NCBI GenBank assembly: GCA_965218775.1
Contig: CBDCLS010000006.1
Location: 1 to 64,000 of the forward strand
Direction: 5' to 3'
Length of the DNA: 64,000 bases
From: CAUZIZ01 sp965218775
GTDB taxonomy: Bacteria; Acidobacteriota; UBA6911; RPQK01; JAJDTT01
Positions 24,646-34,104 of the stretch are shown here, in pieces; position 1 is the first letter of the stretch; each line of letters begins with the position of its first letter. Made by a program: the position numbers and the translations under genes. The notes beneath the pieces are model-generated. The model saw nothing but the letters and a program-made list of their open reading frames with translations, made no database searches and was not told the DNA's origin.

Positions 24646-25695
24646 TCACGACAAAGCTTCCCACACGGTGAGTCCGAGCAAGAACAAGACCCCTCCTACG
24701 CCAATCCAGACGCTGGCCTCGCTCTCGGGCCAACGCCTGCGAATCCGGGTATCGACAAAAGGCCAGAAGATGATGGCGGCAACGAAGAGTCCTTGTGTGA
24801 TCACCGCGGCCCGCTCCGACATCAGCTTCAACCAGCGGAACGACCAGAAGAAGTACCACTCAGGCCTGATGTGTTCGGGTGTGACCAGGGGATCAGCTCG
24901 GGGACCCATCGAGGCCGGGAACACAATCGCCAGAAACGTGAGCAGGAACATCAGAAACAGCGCGAGAGCGATCTCGGTAAACAGGTGGTCGGGGAAAAAC
25001 GGGAAACGCTTGGCATCGGGTCCCACCGGGGATCCCAGTTCGGACACGCCATGCGTTCGAACCATCACCAGGTGAACCACCAGGAGACCGATCAACGCCG
25101 TGGGGAGCGCCCCGATATGAAAGACGTAGAGGCGAGTGAGCATATTCGATCCGACTACTTCACCTCCTCTGATAAAGGAGCTCATTTGCTCCCCCACCAA
25201 GGGCACTGCCGCGGCCATGTTCCCGGCTACGGTTGCACCCCAGTAGGAGAGCTGCTCGTAGACCAGGGAATAGCCGGTGAAACCGAAACCCAAGGTCGTC
25301 AACAGCAGAAAGCATCCAATGATCCAGTTGCCCTCACGTGGCTTTCGGTAGGCTCCAGTGAAGAAGACCCGCATGACGTGCAGCAACAGTGCCACGATCA
25401 TCAGATTGGCGGACCACCTGTGAATGCCGCGGACGTACCAGCCGAAACGGATCTCGTGCGTGATCCTGGAGACCGAGTCGTAGGCCCGCTCGGGTTCCGG
25501 CACATAGTAGAACGTCATCAGGATTCCCGAGACCACCAGCACCGTGAACAGGTAGGCGGGAGTTCCACCCAGACACCACCACCAGCGATTGAGGTGGCCT
25601 GGAACCGGCTCGCTGCCGAGCGTGACCAGGACCTGCTCATCGACCGGAAAGCGCTGCCGAATCCAGGCTCCGGTCCGCGACAGTGCCGCGATCAT
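24646..25695 (-). CDS. Cytochrome b of a bc-type quinol complex
   Basis: This 349-aa integral membrane protein binds two haems b. Its ATG at 25695 overlaps the stop of the Rieske gene (ATGA), showing tight coupling. Haem-ligand His pairs lie in the second and fourth helices (GIHRWSANLMIVALLLHVMR; YVFHIGALPTALIGLLVVHL). The quinol-site motif is PEHIRPEWYFFWSF. Both the b6-like N-terminal and subunit IV-like C-terminal parts are present in one chain. It would move electrons between quinol and the adjacent Rieske and octahaem proteins. Confidence 0.93.
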   Translation of the reverse strand: MIAALSRTGAWIRQRFPVDEQVLVTLGSEPVPGHLNRWWWCLGGTPAYLFTVLVVSGILMTFYYVPEPERAYDSVSRITHEIRFGWYVRGIHRWSANLMIVALLLHVMRVFFTGAYRKPREGNWIIGCFLLLTTLGFGFTGYSLVYEQLSYWGATVAGNMAAAVPLVGEQMSSFIRGGEVVGSNMLTRLYVFHIGALPTALIGLLVVHLVMVRTHGVSELGSPVGPDAKRFPFFPDHLFTEIALALFLMFLLTFLAIVFPASMGPRADPLVTPEHIRPEWYFFWSFRWLKLMSERAAVITQGLFVAAIIFWPFVDTRIRRRWPESEASVWIGVGGVLFLLGLTVWEALS

Positions 25696-26219
25696 ACCCG
25701 CTCCAATAAGACGTAGATCGACTGTCCCTTGATCTCCAGTCGATAGGGTTTGAGATTCTTGCCGGAGTCGGCGGGAGGTCCCGAAGTGGCGTGGCCGGCG
25801 GGGTCGAATACCCCCTGGTGGCAAGGACAATAGAAGCGGTTTTCCTGAGACTCCCAGTGGACTCTGCAACCGAGATGAGGACATCGATTCGAAAAGGCCA
25901 GGAACACGCTGCCGTTGTCTGGATCGATCTGCCCCGAGTTCGAGAGCAGCAGTTGATCCCCCGAAGGAAGACGCACGGCACGGCTCTCGCCAACCCCAAG
26001 ATCATGAGTAAAACCCAGAAAGACTCGCTGCGGCGGACCGGCAATACGCTCCGGGAAAATAAAGCGGAGAGCAAAAGCGGTCAAAGTTCCGTAGGCGGCA
26101 GCGAGGCTTGCCACCATTGCGGCCGACAGCCATTTTCGTCGGCTCAGTTGGTGCGTTTCGGGGGACTTCGAAGCACTATCCTGCATTCTCATCCCCAATC
26201 TACACGGTGGGTCCGTCAT
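25692..26219 (-). CDS. Rieske iron-sulfur protein
   Basis: This 175-aa protein carries one [2Fe-2S] cluster bound by C113 and H115 (CPHLGC) and C131 and H134 (CPCHQG), with C118 and C133 available for the family's disulfide. Residues 26-50 form a twin-Arg-like membrane anchor (SRRKWLSAAMVASLAAAY). It is the first gene of the operon. The start is uncertain: ATGs at codons 1, 10 and 12 are all possible, and ribosome sites are poor. The role is quinol oxidation on the outer face of the membrane. Confidence 0.92.
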   Translation of the reverse strand: MTDPPCRLGMRMQDSASKSPETHQLSRRKWLSAAMVASLAAAYGTLTAFALRFIFPERIAGPPQRVFLGFTHDLGVGESRAVRLPSGDQLLLSNSGQIDPDNGSVFLAFSNRCPHLGCRVHWESQENRFYCPCHQGVFDPAGHATSGPPADSGKNLKPYRLEIKGQSIYVLLERV

Positions 26220-26237
26220 CTTCCCGGGCGTGGTGTT

Positions 26238-26411
26238 TCACAGTGTGTAGTTGAGGAAGACGTAGGGAAAGGAGGTTGACGCTCCGGGCGTACTCTGCGT
26301 CACAAAAGTACCCGGGAAGAAATATCCGTATCCCCCTACAAACGTGAAGGCACGGAGGTTCTTGACGTTCTTCCAACCCACCAGATCGGCTAGCCCATTG
26401 GGGCATCCACC
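26238..26411 (-). pseudogene. Fragment resembling the C-terminus of an outer-membrane beta-barrel protein
   Basis: A minus-strand frame of about 57 codons between in-frame stops reads WKNVKNLRAFTFVGGYGYFF and ends in FLNYTL. Alternating hydrophobic residues and a terminal aromatic-rich strand are typical of porin-like barrels. It has no start codon upstream and seems to be a leftover of a porin gene that once preceded the Rieske operon. Confidence 0.4.
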
Positions 26412-26506
26412 TCAGTTGTTGGGCGAAAAGACCCACCACAGAAATCTCGCGTTGGGCGGACAAATTGGGTGACTGGAGAATAGTTCGACCTTGCCATCTT
26501 CGAATT

Positions 26507-26992
26507 TCAGTGGTGGGACCCGTCAGATCCAGATGCGTCCTCGGGTCTTGCGTCTGGCACTACCTTCTGTTTGACGACCAAGACCTGGCAGGGCGCTTGA
26601 CGCAGCAGTCCCTCGGCGGTGCTCCCCATCAGGAGCCGGGCGAATCCCTTACGCCCGTGGGTTCCAATGACGATCATGTCCGCGGCTTTCTGCTCAGCAA
26701 ATCGGGCAATCTCTGGGGTCGCAGTACCCATCACAATGACTTTCTGAACCTCTCTATCCTCTTCCCAGTTTTCCGGAATCAGCTGCTCCAGAGCCCGCAT
26801 CGCATCCTCACGCCAATCGCCCAGTGGAGGCTTCACCAGGCCCACCATGGGATCGACTCCAGAGGGTAGCTCCAGTACATGGAGCAGGTATAAGATCGCC
26901 TTGCTTTCTATGGCGAGGTTCAAGGCGGTCTCGACGGCGACAACTGAGGCTTCGGAGAAATCGGTTGCCGCCACGATTCTCTTGATGTTCAC
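26507..26992 (-). CDS. Universal stress protein (UspA family)
   Basis: This 161-aa protein starts at GTG 26992, behind AAGGGAGG; upstream in-frame codons lack any family similarity. IVAATDFSEASV forms the first strand and nucleotide contact, and GTHGRKGFARLLMGSTAEGLL carries the ATP-binding pattern G-x2-G-x9-G(S/T). It therefore probably binds ATP. Two more UspA proteins lie at 52285 and 53695. It stands alone here, upstream of the respiratory operon and in the same direction. Confidence 0.88.
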   Translation of the reverse strand: MNIKRIVAATDFSEASVVAVETALNLAIESKAILYLLHVLELPSGVDPMVGLVKPPLGDWREDAMRALEQLIPENWEEDREVQKVIVMGTATPEIARFAEQKAADMIVIGTHGRKGFARLLMGSTAEGLLRQAPCQVLVVKQKVVPDARPEDASGSDGSHH

Positions 26993-27061
26993 GCTGACGT
27001 CCTCCCTTTTCGGGACTGGTAGGCAAGTTGGAGACCAAACTCTCCCCCAGCCGCGCTGGCT

Positions 27062-27112
27062 CATTCAGCGGGAAACTTCAGATCGGGGATCGTGAAATTG
27101 TTCTGTTGTCGC
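27062..27112 (+). repeat. Partial copy of dispersed repeat R1
   Basis: CATTCAGCGGGAAACTTCAG followed by ATCGGGGATCG and GTTCTGTTGTC matches the left part of the R1 family (compare 42268-42325 and 50978-51035). Confidence 0.5.
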
Positions 27113-27286
27113 AGAGTTGACGCTCTGATTTGGTCACAACCGATTGGGCGAAACCGTTGGCCTAGGCAGACCTACACTAAGGATTTCGTGATTGAGGGGC
27201 GGCCGAAGCTGGAGTAAAGATGAGATGCTAGAATCTGGAACTATTTCTGCACGAGGCCTGAATACGAATCTCGGTGGAGGGCAACA

Positions 27287-28717
27287 ATGTTGAAGGGTCT
27301 TTACGCGAGCATCGCTCGCCATGCCCGTTTCCTGGTCTCTTTGGTACCGGCTTTTGTCTTGTTGTTAGGGTTCCTTGGCGTAGTCGCCGGCGCGGCCTCT
27401 CGACTTCGAGGCGGAGTCGGACTTGCCATCTCAATCATCGCCGCGATTTGTCTGCTACTGGGTGTCCTGCTTGCGTACCAGATCAGCGTCGACTGGCTGA
27501 ATCTCAGGGTCATTCGGAGCGGGCGCAGCGAAGGGAACTCGGCACCGCGTGATGGCAGAATCGTGGCCTTCAGCGGTGTCGTCCGCGTCGATGCCGAGCC
27601 GATGACCTCGCCGCTCAGCGCGACTCCCTCTGCCGCCTACACCTACATCGTAGGGAACTCGAAATACTCGAGCCGTTATCAGCGCAGGATCCGAAGTTTC
27701 GTCGCCCAAGGGTTCCACCTGGTCAAGACGCGGATCGAAGGCACCAGGCAGAGTCTTGGGCTGCGCTCTTTCCCCTCCTTCGAAGATGATCTCCGCAAGA
27801 ACGTGCACGGAAAAGAATGGGCTACTCAAGCCCGGGAGCTGATCGACGGGATCTCGGAGACAGCCGTGTTTGCGGTTGAACGAGAGCGTCAGGCCCGACT
27901 GCTCGAAGTGCGTGAGGCAGAGCTCGAAGAGGTCCACCAGGACTACTGCACACAGAGAGAGCCGGGTACCGGGCCCGGGTTGAACATCGAAGAAGAGGTG
28001 CTGCCGGTTGGACAAGAAGTGTGCGTGATCGGCACCTACGACAAGGAGCTGAACGGCCTGACGGCCCGTCGGTCTCGACTCGGGCCCAACCTGCTCGTCT
28101 ATCGGGGCAGTGCGGAGGAGGTGCTGCTGCGGGTCGGCAAAGAGACCGCCGGCTTCGCCAAGACCGCTGTTTTCCTGGTTGGCATAGCAGTTCTGGTTTT
28201 CGGACTGGCGTTCTCGCCCGCGGCCTGGACGTCGAGGCTTCCGATCATCGGCTCTTTGTTCGTCGCTCCCCCCCAGCCAACGGAACAGGGGTTAGCGGTT
28301 GAGGAAGCCGATCCCGATGCCGCCCATCGGGAGCAGATCGACGGCTGGGTTCGCGAGGAGTACGACGCCGGGAATGTGAGTCGTGCGCTGGAGCTCGCAA
28401 TCAACGAGAACGCTCACCAGAGTCTCCGGTGGCTGATCGATCGGGGAGTTGGCCCGACCACACCGATGGGGGGCAACGGCAAGTGGTACCAGCTACCGCT
28501 CGTCGAGGCGGCCCGTTTTGGCCATCTCGAGGCCGTTCGAATCCTGCTCGAAGCCGGCGCGAATCCGAACCAGGTGCAGCCCGCCCAGTCTCAACCCACC
28601 ACGGGGCAGACGGCTCTGGGTGAATCGCTGAGGTTCGGCTACTGCGAGATCGCGAATCTTCTGGTGGAGTTTGGAGCGACACCTCCCACAGGACTCGAGG
28701 CAAGCCGCTGCCCTTGA
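27287..28717 (+). CDS. Membrane protein with GIDE-like domain and ankyrin repeats
   Basis: This is a 476-aa protein. The ATG at 27287 has GGAGG upstream. Two N-terminal helices (about 14-38 and 46-66) are followed by a soluble part (70-280) with FSGVVRVDAEP, VLPVGQEVCVIGTYDKE and a later Val-rich segment. This resembles the GIDE/BAM domain known from mitochondrial E3 ligases, and bacterial versions lack the RING finger. Another membrane helix (about 285-305) precedes a C-terminal half with two ankyrin-like repeats (LPLVEAARFGHLEAVRILLE, GESLRFGYCEIANLLVEFG). The function is unknown; the ankyrin part suggests protein binding. Confidence 0.65.
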   Translation: MLKGLYASIARHARFLVSLVPAFVLLLGFLGVVAGAASRLRGGVGLAISIIAAICLLLGVLLAYQISVDWLNLRVIRSGRSEGNSAPRDGRIVAFSGVVRVDAEPMTSPLSATPSAAYTYIVGNSKYSSRYQRRIRSFVAQGFHLVKTRIEGTRQSLGLRSFPSFEDDLRKNVHGKEWATQARELIDGISETAVFAVERERQARLLEVREAELEEVHQDYCTQREPGTGPGLNIEEEVLPVGQEVCVIGTYDKELNGLTARRSRLGPNLLVYRGSAEEVLLRVGKETAGFAKTAVFLVGIAVLVFGLAFSPAAWTSRLPIIGSLFVAPPQPTEQGLAVEEADPDAAHREQIDGWVREEYDAGNVSRALELAINENAHQSLRWLIDRGVGPTTPMGGNGKWYQLPLVEAARFGHLEAVRILLEAGANPNQVQPAQSQPTTGQTALGESLRFGYCEIANLLVEFGATPPTGLEASRCP

Positions 28718-29021
28718 GCATCCCCTGGCAAGTTTCGTCAACCAGGAGGAGTAGCGAAGGCGGGAAAGTCCACGAAGGAGGATCCCAGATTCGAGGAAAC
28801 GCTCAGATGGAGTGCATCGGCTGGTGAGGACATAGGTAACAGCCTCGGCTTGCAGCTGCTCCTGAGATCTTTACTGCGAACTCGAAAACCGAGCAGTTGG
28901 GTTGGCGTTGTCTAAATTCTGACGAATCCTTCGTTCCACGGAATGATTCTCAAATCTTTTATTCCACAGAACATTCTAAAGATGATAAACATAGTCAGAG
29001 ACCCTCTTAAGGCCGAAACTA
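28718..29021. other. Intergenic, nothing recognised
   Basis: 304 bp with no clear gene, repeat or promoter. Confidence 0.4.
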
Positions 29022-29140
29022 TTGAGCGAACTGGCGGGGAAAAGGCTCCAGGGCGAGGTCGAGATCTCGTTTGGAAGCAACTTGGGCTTTGTGGACCTGA
29101 TCGAAGAACTGTCCCGCAAGGTGTGCCTCCTGGCCGGTTT

Positions 29141-30479
29141 GGTTAAGCAACCGTTTTTCTGTAATTTTCTTTAGGGCCTGTAGGGAAGAATTGCTCCACT
29201 TGTGTTTTCCAGCCGGCCAGGTTCAGGTATTGCCGGCCGGTTAACCACTCCTCGTGTATCTCTGCAAGCACAGCCGAGATGAGCCGCAGCGCCGACGCTT
29301 CGTGGGGAAAGATTCCCACCACCCGGGTTCGTCTCCGGATCTCCCGGTGCAGTCTCTCCAGTCCGTTGATGGTTCGGATCCTTCGCCACCAGCTCCTCGG
29401 AAAATCAAACACTGTCAGCCCTTCATCCACGTTCTCTTCCAGCCAGCTCACGAACTCCGGTGCAATCTTTTCGAACTTCTTGACGACTTTACCCTTGAGC
29501 TCCTCGGCATCTTCTCGAGACGGGGCATCGAAAATGTCCCGCATGGCCTGGGCGATGCGGGGCTTGTCCTCTTTGCGGCGAGCATATTGTTGGGCGTTTT
29601 TACTCAGGTGAAACTGACAACGGTTCCAGGGCACCGACGGATAAACTGCCCGCCTGGCCGCCTTCAGTCCTTCGTGATCGTCACTGACAAACAGCTCGAC
29701 CCCTCTCAGTCCACGCTTGTGCAGATCTCCCAGAAACCCTCGCCAATGCACCTCCGCTTCACTGATCCTGGTGCTCAGACCCAACACCTCCCGCGTTCCG
29801 AAACGATTGACTCCTATGGCTTTCAGGATGGCCACGTCCTGCACCCTGCCGCCTCTTCGAACCTTCTCGTAGTGGGCATCCAGATACACGATCGGATACT
29901 CTCCCAGCTCCCGGCTTCGAAACTCTTCCAGCTCTTCGTCCAGCATCCCGGCCACTCTCGAGACCTGGGTGGCCGAGATCTCCAACCCACACAGCTGCTC
30001 CGTGATCTCGGTGACTTTCCTCGTCGAGACTCCCATCACATACATCTCGGCAATGGCCAGCTTCAGGGCCTTCTCCGAACGGCAACCCCTCTCCAGCGAC
30101 TTGGGATAAAACCTCAACCCACGCACCTGTGGAATCTCCAAGCGCAGCTCTCCCACTCGAGTCTGAATCCGCTTGCCTTTGAATCCGTTTCGATAGCCTC
30201 GCCGACTGGCTGTTCTCTCGTACGCTTCCGCTCCCAGAAACTCGCTTCTTTCCAACTGCATGGCCACGTTGAACAGCTTCTCCAGGATTCCTCGAAAGGC
30301 TTCTGTTCCTTCCTCGATCAACTCCGCCAGGATCTCCCGTGGTACTCTCTTTTCCAGGTCTGGGTTCATTTGATTCTCCTTGCCAGATAGACGTTTCTGT
30401 TTTTGGAGAATCCTGTCCCAGACCTCTGTCTTTCCGACCCAGGCCTGACCAGAATTTACAGAAAAGAAGTTACGCTACT
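29141..30479 (-). mobile_element. IS256-family insertion sequence, copy 2
   Basis: This 1339-bp element has the same ends as copy 1. The 8-bp target duplication GCCGGTTT flanks it at 29133-29140 and 30480-30487. It interrupts the RsbW-like gene. One base difference from copies 1 and 3 gives Arg instead of His in the GEL(R/H)LEIPQ segment. Confidence 0.93.
29143..30369 (-). CDS. IS256-family transposase, copy 2
   Basis: This 408-aa transposase has the same catalytic blocks as copy 1 and a single visible substitution (His to Arg in GELRLEIPQ). It is complete and probably active. The near identity of the copies indicates recent transposition. Confidence 0.95.
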   Translation of the reverse strand: MNPDLEKRVPREILAELIEEGTEAFRGILEKLFNVAMQLERSEFLGAEAYERTASRRGYRNGFKGKRIQTRVGELRLEIPQVRGLRFYPKSLERGCRSEKALKLAIAEMYVMGVSTRKVTEITEQLCGLEISATQVSRVAGMLDEELEEFRSRELGEYPIVYLDAHYEKVRRGGRVQDVAILKAIGVNRFGTREVLGLSTRISEAEVHWRGFLGDLHKRGLRGVELFVSDDHEGLKAARRAVYPSVPWNRCQFHLSKNAQQYARRKEDKPRIAQAMRDIFDAPSREDAEELKGKVVKKFEKIAPEFVSWLEENVDEGLTVFDFPRSWWRRIRTINGLERLHREIRRRTRVVGIFPHEASALRLISAVLAEIHEEWLTGRQYLNLAGWKTQVEQFFPTGPKENYRKTVA

Positions 30480-30901
30480 GCCGGTTTCGACGAAGATACT
30501 GTTTTGTGGATAGGACTGTCGGTGCGCGAATGCGTGGTCAATGCAATCCGACATGGGCATAAGCTAGATAATCGTAAGAGAGTCGTCATTCGGTTTAGTA
30601 TCTGTCCCGACCGCTTGCTGATCAGCATTTTGGATCAAGGTGTGGGTTTCCAGGACTCAGCGGTTCCAGACCCCCTGGACCCAAAGAACCTGTCCAAAAC
30701 TACAGGTCGTGGGTTGTTCTATGCCCGAACCTTGATGGACGAGGTGGGCTTCCACACCTTTCCGGGGGGCGGCTTTGAGATAAGAATGGAGAAACGGCTG
30801 AATGTTCCTTAGTCTTAGTAAATCAATGATTCCAAAAGATTTTCGAGTGCAACTCGACTCCTGATCGCCAGTCTACTACGACGCCCCAGTCATCCGCTGT
30901 T

Positions 30902-33106
30902 CTATTCAACGACCTCGAAAGCGAGAAGGGAGATATCATCCTTTTGCGGGGCTGTACCATGCCATTGCTTCACATCCTGCACCAGAGCCGAAAGACTTTC
31001 CTGGATGGGTTTGCCCCGGCTTTGATCCACGGTGTCGACCAGCCGTTCCTTGCCAAATTCCTCGTCCTCAGGGTTTGCCGCCTCGGTAATGCCATCCGAG
31101 TAGAGATAGAGACAATCTCCCGGCTTCATGCGGACCACGGATTCCTCCCATTCGACCTCTCTGAAGAAGCCTATTGGGAAACCGGGGGTTTCGAGAATCG
31201 ACGACCCGCCATCGGCTGCCCGGTAAACCGGTCCCGGGTGGCCGGCACTCACGTAACGAAACTCGGACGCCTTCAGGTCCAGCACGCCGTAGACGAGCGT
31301 GAAGTATTGTCCCAGCTCAAGATCCATAGGAAACAGCTTGTTCAACGTTTTGGCGACTTCAGCTGGACGCGGAATGTCGTAGTTCAGGCCAACGCGCGCC
31401 TTGATCAGAGAATCCTCCACTGAAACAGGCGTCAAGACGCGGCTGAGCGCCACGGATAGCAACGACGCCGTCACCCCGTGACCACTCACGTCCAGCAGGT
31501 ACAGGCCCAAATGCGTTTCGTCGAGTTCCAAGACATCGAAAATATCCCCTCCCAATTCGTCACAAGAGTCGAAAGACCAGGCGAACCTCACACGGGAGTC
31601 CTGCGGGGCTGTCTTTGGAAGCAGGGAGCGTTGCACCTTTGCCGCCGTCACCAGGTCGGTCTTCATCTGGTCGTTGGCTCTCTCTAATTCTTCCTCTGTC
31701 CGCTTGAGTAGGGTGATGTCACTTCCATAGGCATGCCCTATAGCAAGATTGGGCAAGCCTCGGATAACGAAGTGGAAATGCCGGGACCCGAGCGCAGTCT
31801 CGCACTCCACAGACAGGCCCTCTCGAATCACCCTCTTCGCATCGATGGCCGCCAGTGTGGGCCCGAGCGCCAAGAGACGCGATCCTTCCTTTGCTTGGTA
31901 TCCCAGGATAGCCTGGGCCGCAGGATTGGAGGAGAGAATCCTCCCGCTTTCATCGAAGCGTAGCACCGGACCCGGGTTCGTTTCCGCAAACAGGGCTGCC
32001 TCGCGCTGCAGCTGTTCCACCCGCTTACGGTCGGTGATGTCACTGCCGTAGACATGTCCTACTCCTAGTTCGGGCAGGCCCCGGACGGCGAAGTGGAAAT
32101 GTCTGGACCCGAACGTAGCCTCGCACTCCACAAGGAGGCCTTCTCGAATATATTTCTGGGCATCGATCTCCGCGAGTGTGGAACCAATCGATGAGAGACT
32201 CGTCTCTCTCTTGCCATCCTCTCCCAGGATGGACTGGGCGGCAGGATTCATGGAGACGATCACCCCATTTTCATCGAACCGCAAGACCGGACCCGGGTTC
32301 GTTTCCGCAAACAGGGCTGCCTCGCGCAACACCTGGTCTGCACGCTTGCGATCGGTGATATCTCCAGAGATGCCGAGAATCTGTCTCGTCAGACCCTCGT
32401 GTGTCCTCGAAAAGACGACGCTTCTGCCGAGGAACCAGTGCCACCCTCCGTCGGCGTGCTTCATCCGATACTCTAACTCAAGGACCTCGTTATCCCTGAT
32501 CAGGGACATTTCTTTCAGGTGTTCCGCCACGGAACCGACGTCGTCAGGATGCACAACGGAGTCGATGAGCTCCGTCCCCATTTGTTGGATCTCTTCCGGC
32601 GTGTAGCCAAGAATGTTCGTGACCTGATCATTCATGTAGACATTCCGATGTTCGATCAGATCATAGACATACAGCAGATTTGGGGTCGCATCGGCAATTC
32701 CCTGGATGAAACGCTGACCTTCCTTGAGCTTTTGCTCCAACTGCTTCTGCGAGCTCACCTCCCGGAGGGCAGCGACGAAAAACTCCCTTTCTCCTTCCTC
32801 CACAGGACTTAGCATAATACCAACCGGTATCTTGCGACCGTCCTTGTGCAGTCCGTAGAGGTCGCGATCGGAGCCCATGACTCTCACAGAGGGATTGGCG
32901 GTGTAATCTGCACGCAGTTGAGCGTGTTTAGTCCGGAGAGATTCGGGCAGCAAGATCTCGACCTGTTGTCCAACCAACTCATCGCGACGGTAGCCGAACA
33001 GATTGGTGGTTTGAGAGTTCACGTAGATCATTTCGCCATCCCTGTTGATGACGACGATCGCATCGGGAATAACCTCCAGGAGATCCCAGTTCCTTTGATC
33101 CAACAA
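30902..33106 (-). CDS. Multi-PAS SpoIIE-type serine phosphatase
   Basis: This 734-aa cytoplasmic signal protein starts with TTG at 33106 (AGGGA 8 nt upstream). Four PAS domains occur in order: residues about 8-120, 130-260, 270-370 and 385-485. The last two are near duplicates, both beginning REAALFAETNPGPVLRFDE. A PP2C/SpoIIE phosphatase domain follows (about 500-734) with metal-binding motifs DELGGDIFD, LDVSGHGV, SAGHPGP and YSDGITEA. Such phosphatases dephosphorylate anti-anti-sigma factors. The converging RsbW-like kinase gene, broken by an IS, would be the natural opposing enzyme, so the phosphatase may act unopposed here. Confidence 0.92.
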   Translation of the reverse strand: MLDQRNWDLLEVIPDAIVVINRDGEMIYVNSQTTNLFGYRRDELVGQQVEILLPESLRTKHAQLRADYTANPSVRVMGSDRDLYGLHKDGRKIPVGIMLSPVEEGEREFFVAALREVSSQKQLEQKLKEGQRFIQGIADATPNLLYVYDLIEHRNVYMNDQVTNILGYTPEEIQQMGTELIDSVVHPDDVGSVAEHLKEMSLIRDNEVLELEYRMKHADGGWHWFLGRSVVFSRTHEGLTRQILGISGDITDRKRADQVLREAALFAETNPGPVLRFDENGVIVSMNPAAQSILGEDGKRETSLSSIGSTLAEIDAQKYIREGLLVECEATFGSRHFHFAVRGLPELGVGHVYGSDITDRKRVEQLQREAALFAETNPGPVLRFDESGRILSSNPAAQAILGYQAKEGSRLLALGPTLAAIDAKRVIREGLSVECETALGSRHFHFVIRGLPNLAIGHAYGSDITLLKRTEEELERANDQMKTDLVTAAKVQRSLLPKTAPQDSRVRFAWSFDSCDELGGDIFDVLELDETHLGLYLLDVSGHGVTASLLSVALSRVLTPVSVEDSLIKARVGLNYDIPRPAEVAKTLNKLFPMDLELGQYFTLVYGVLDLKASEFRYVSAGHPGPVYRAADGGSSILETPGFPIGFFREVEWEESVVRMKPGDCLYLYSDGITEAANPEDEEFGKERLVDTVDQSRGKPIQESLSALVQDVKQWHGTAPQKDDISLLAFEVVE

Positions 33107-33261
33107 TCTGTGTTCCCTACCCGGGTTTCTTGCTTTTTCGGTCCATGGCAGTTGTCTCTATTCGTCAAGCCAGCGGGCTAGTTATAAAGCCAGAATGGTT
33201 GGAATGGCTGAGGGACCCCGAAACCTGTAGCCCGCGACTTGCGACGAAACGATGTTTCAGA

Positions 33262-34104
33262 TCAATGTCCCGGCAGACTGCACAGGACGAAAATCTCGCC
33301 TTTCTGCGCGATCTGCCCATCGAAGTGGGAGACAATTCTGTCCTTGCGTGCCATAAGACCTCCGATCTCAGCTTCGGTCAGTACGTCGGCCAGAAGCCGC
33401 GTCACCACATCCTCTTTTAGTTCCCGCATCCCATCGTAGAACCTGCGATCCATTTTGCAGTTCACAAGGTTCTTGGGGTTCATCAGTTCCTTGTGCCGTC
33501 GAAAGGCCCGCGAAAAGTCGATCATCACCAGTTTCCAGTCATTCGTGATCAGCAGGTTGCCCAGATTGGCATCCGTGTTGTAGACCAGCTCGTTGAAGAT
33601 CCGGGCCTGGAACATCTGATCGTTCCATAGGGCTCGGTTGGGAGGAGCGATCTTCTCCTGGTAGCGCTCCTTTTCCATCATCTTGACATCATCGACCCAC
33701 CAGGTCACCGCCGCCGGCTTTCCCTTGATCTTCCGCTCCACCGAGACGGGAATCATGTGGAGGTCCAGGAGCCGGTCCAGACGATAGGCAGCGATGTTGT
33801 ACTTGTAGGAGTCCCGGAAGTTGACCTCCATTCCTCGGGGTGTGGCATGAGAGGCCTTGGATACATCGATCGACTGGATGCTGGCGTCGTGAGTATACGA
33901 TCCATCGGAAAGCGTGGCCCGCTTTGTCCCGGTCGCACCAGTGTAGACCTTCTTCGTCTTCACCACCTTTGCCCTCATCAGGAATGATTCCTTGTCGGCG
34001 TCGGACCAGTTGGACAAGGGAGTGGGGCTCTCCTGTGACCACACCTGGGGTGAAGGAAGGAACAAAACGAAGGCCAATAACGGGGCAGAACATCTGCCCC
34101 TCAT
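33262..34104 (-). CDS. Exported protein with kinase-like fold (paralogue 2)
   Basis: This 280-aa protein is the same length as its paralogue at 66-908 and aligns along its whole length. The ATG at 34104 gives a clear signal peptide (SAPLLAFVLFLPSPQVWS); the open frame extends 91 codons further upstream without family similarity. It keeps NTDANLGNLL and LVMIDFSRAF, the possible catalytic and metal loops, plus the terminal CSLPGH. It is followed by the PAS-SpoIIE phosphatase on the same strand after 155 bp. Substrate and activity are unknown. Conservation of both loops in both copies argues that the fold is functional. Confidence 0.72.
   Translation of the reverse strand: MRGRCSAPLLAFVLFLPSPQVWSQESPTPLSNWSDADKESFLMRAKVVKTKKVYTGATGTKRATLSDGSYTHDASIQSIDVSKASHATPRGMEVNFRDSYKYNIAAYRLDRLLDLHMIPVSVERKIKGKPAAVTWWVDDVKMMEKERYQEKIAPPNRALWNDQMFQARIFNELVYNTDANLGNLLITNDWKLVMIDFSRAFRRHKELMNPKNLVNCKMDRRFYDGMRELKEDVVTRLLADVLTEAEIGGLMARKDRIVSHFDGQIAQKGEIFVLCSLPGH

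Larger units (their letters stand above)
29022..30812 (+). pseudogene. RsbW-like anti-sigma kinase gene interrupted by IS256 copy 2
   Basis: The open frame starts at TTG 29022 (AAGG upstream) with MSELAGKRLQGEVEISFGSN, reads to LIEELSRKVCLLAG and stops being native at 29140. It resumes after the IS with FDEDTVLWIGLSVRECVVNA. Removing the IS and one 8-bp duplication gives exactly 148 codons (147 aa). The product has the GHKL ATPase N-box ECVVNAIRHGH, G1-box DQGVGF and G2-box TGRGLFYARTLMD of small serine kinases such as RsbW or SpoIIAB. The PAS-SpoIIE phosphatase gene converges on it 90 bp away, making a partner-switching pair. In this genome the kinase should be inactive unless the IS excises. 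Confidence 0.88.
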
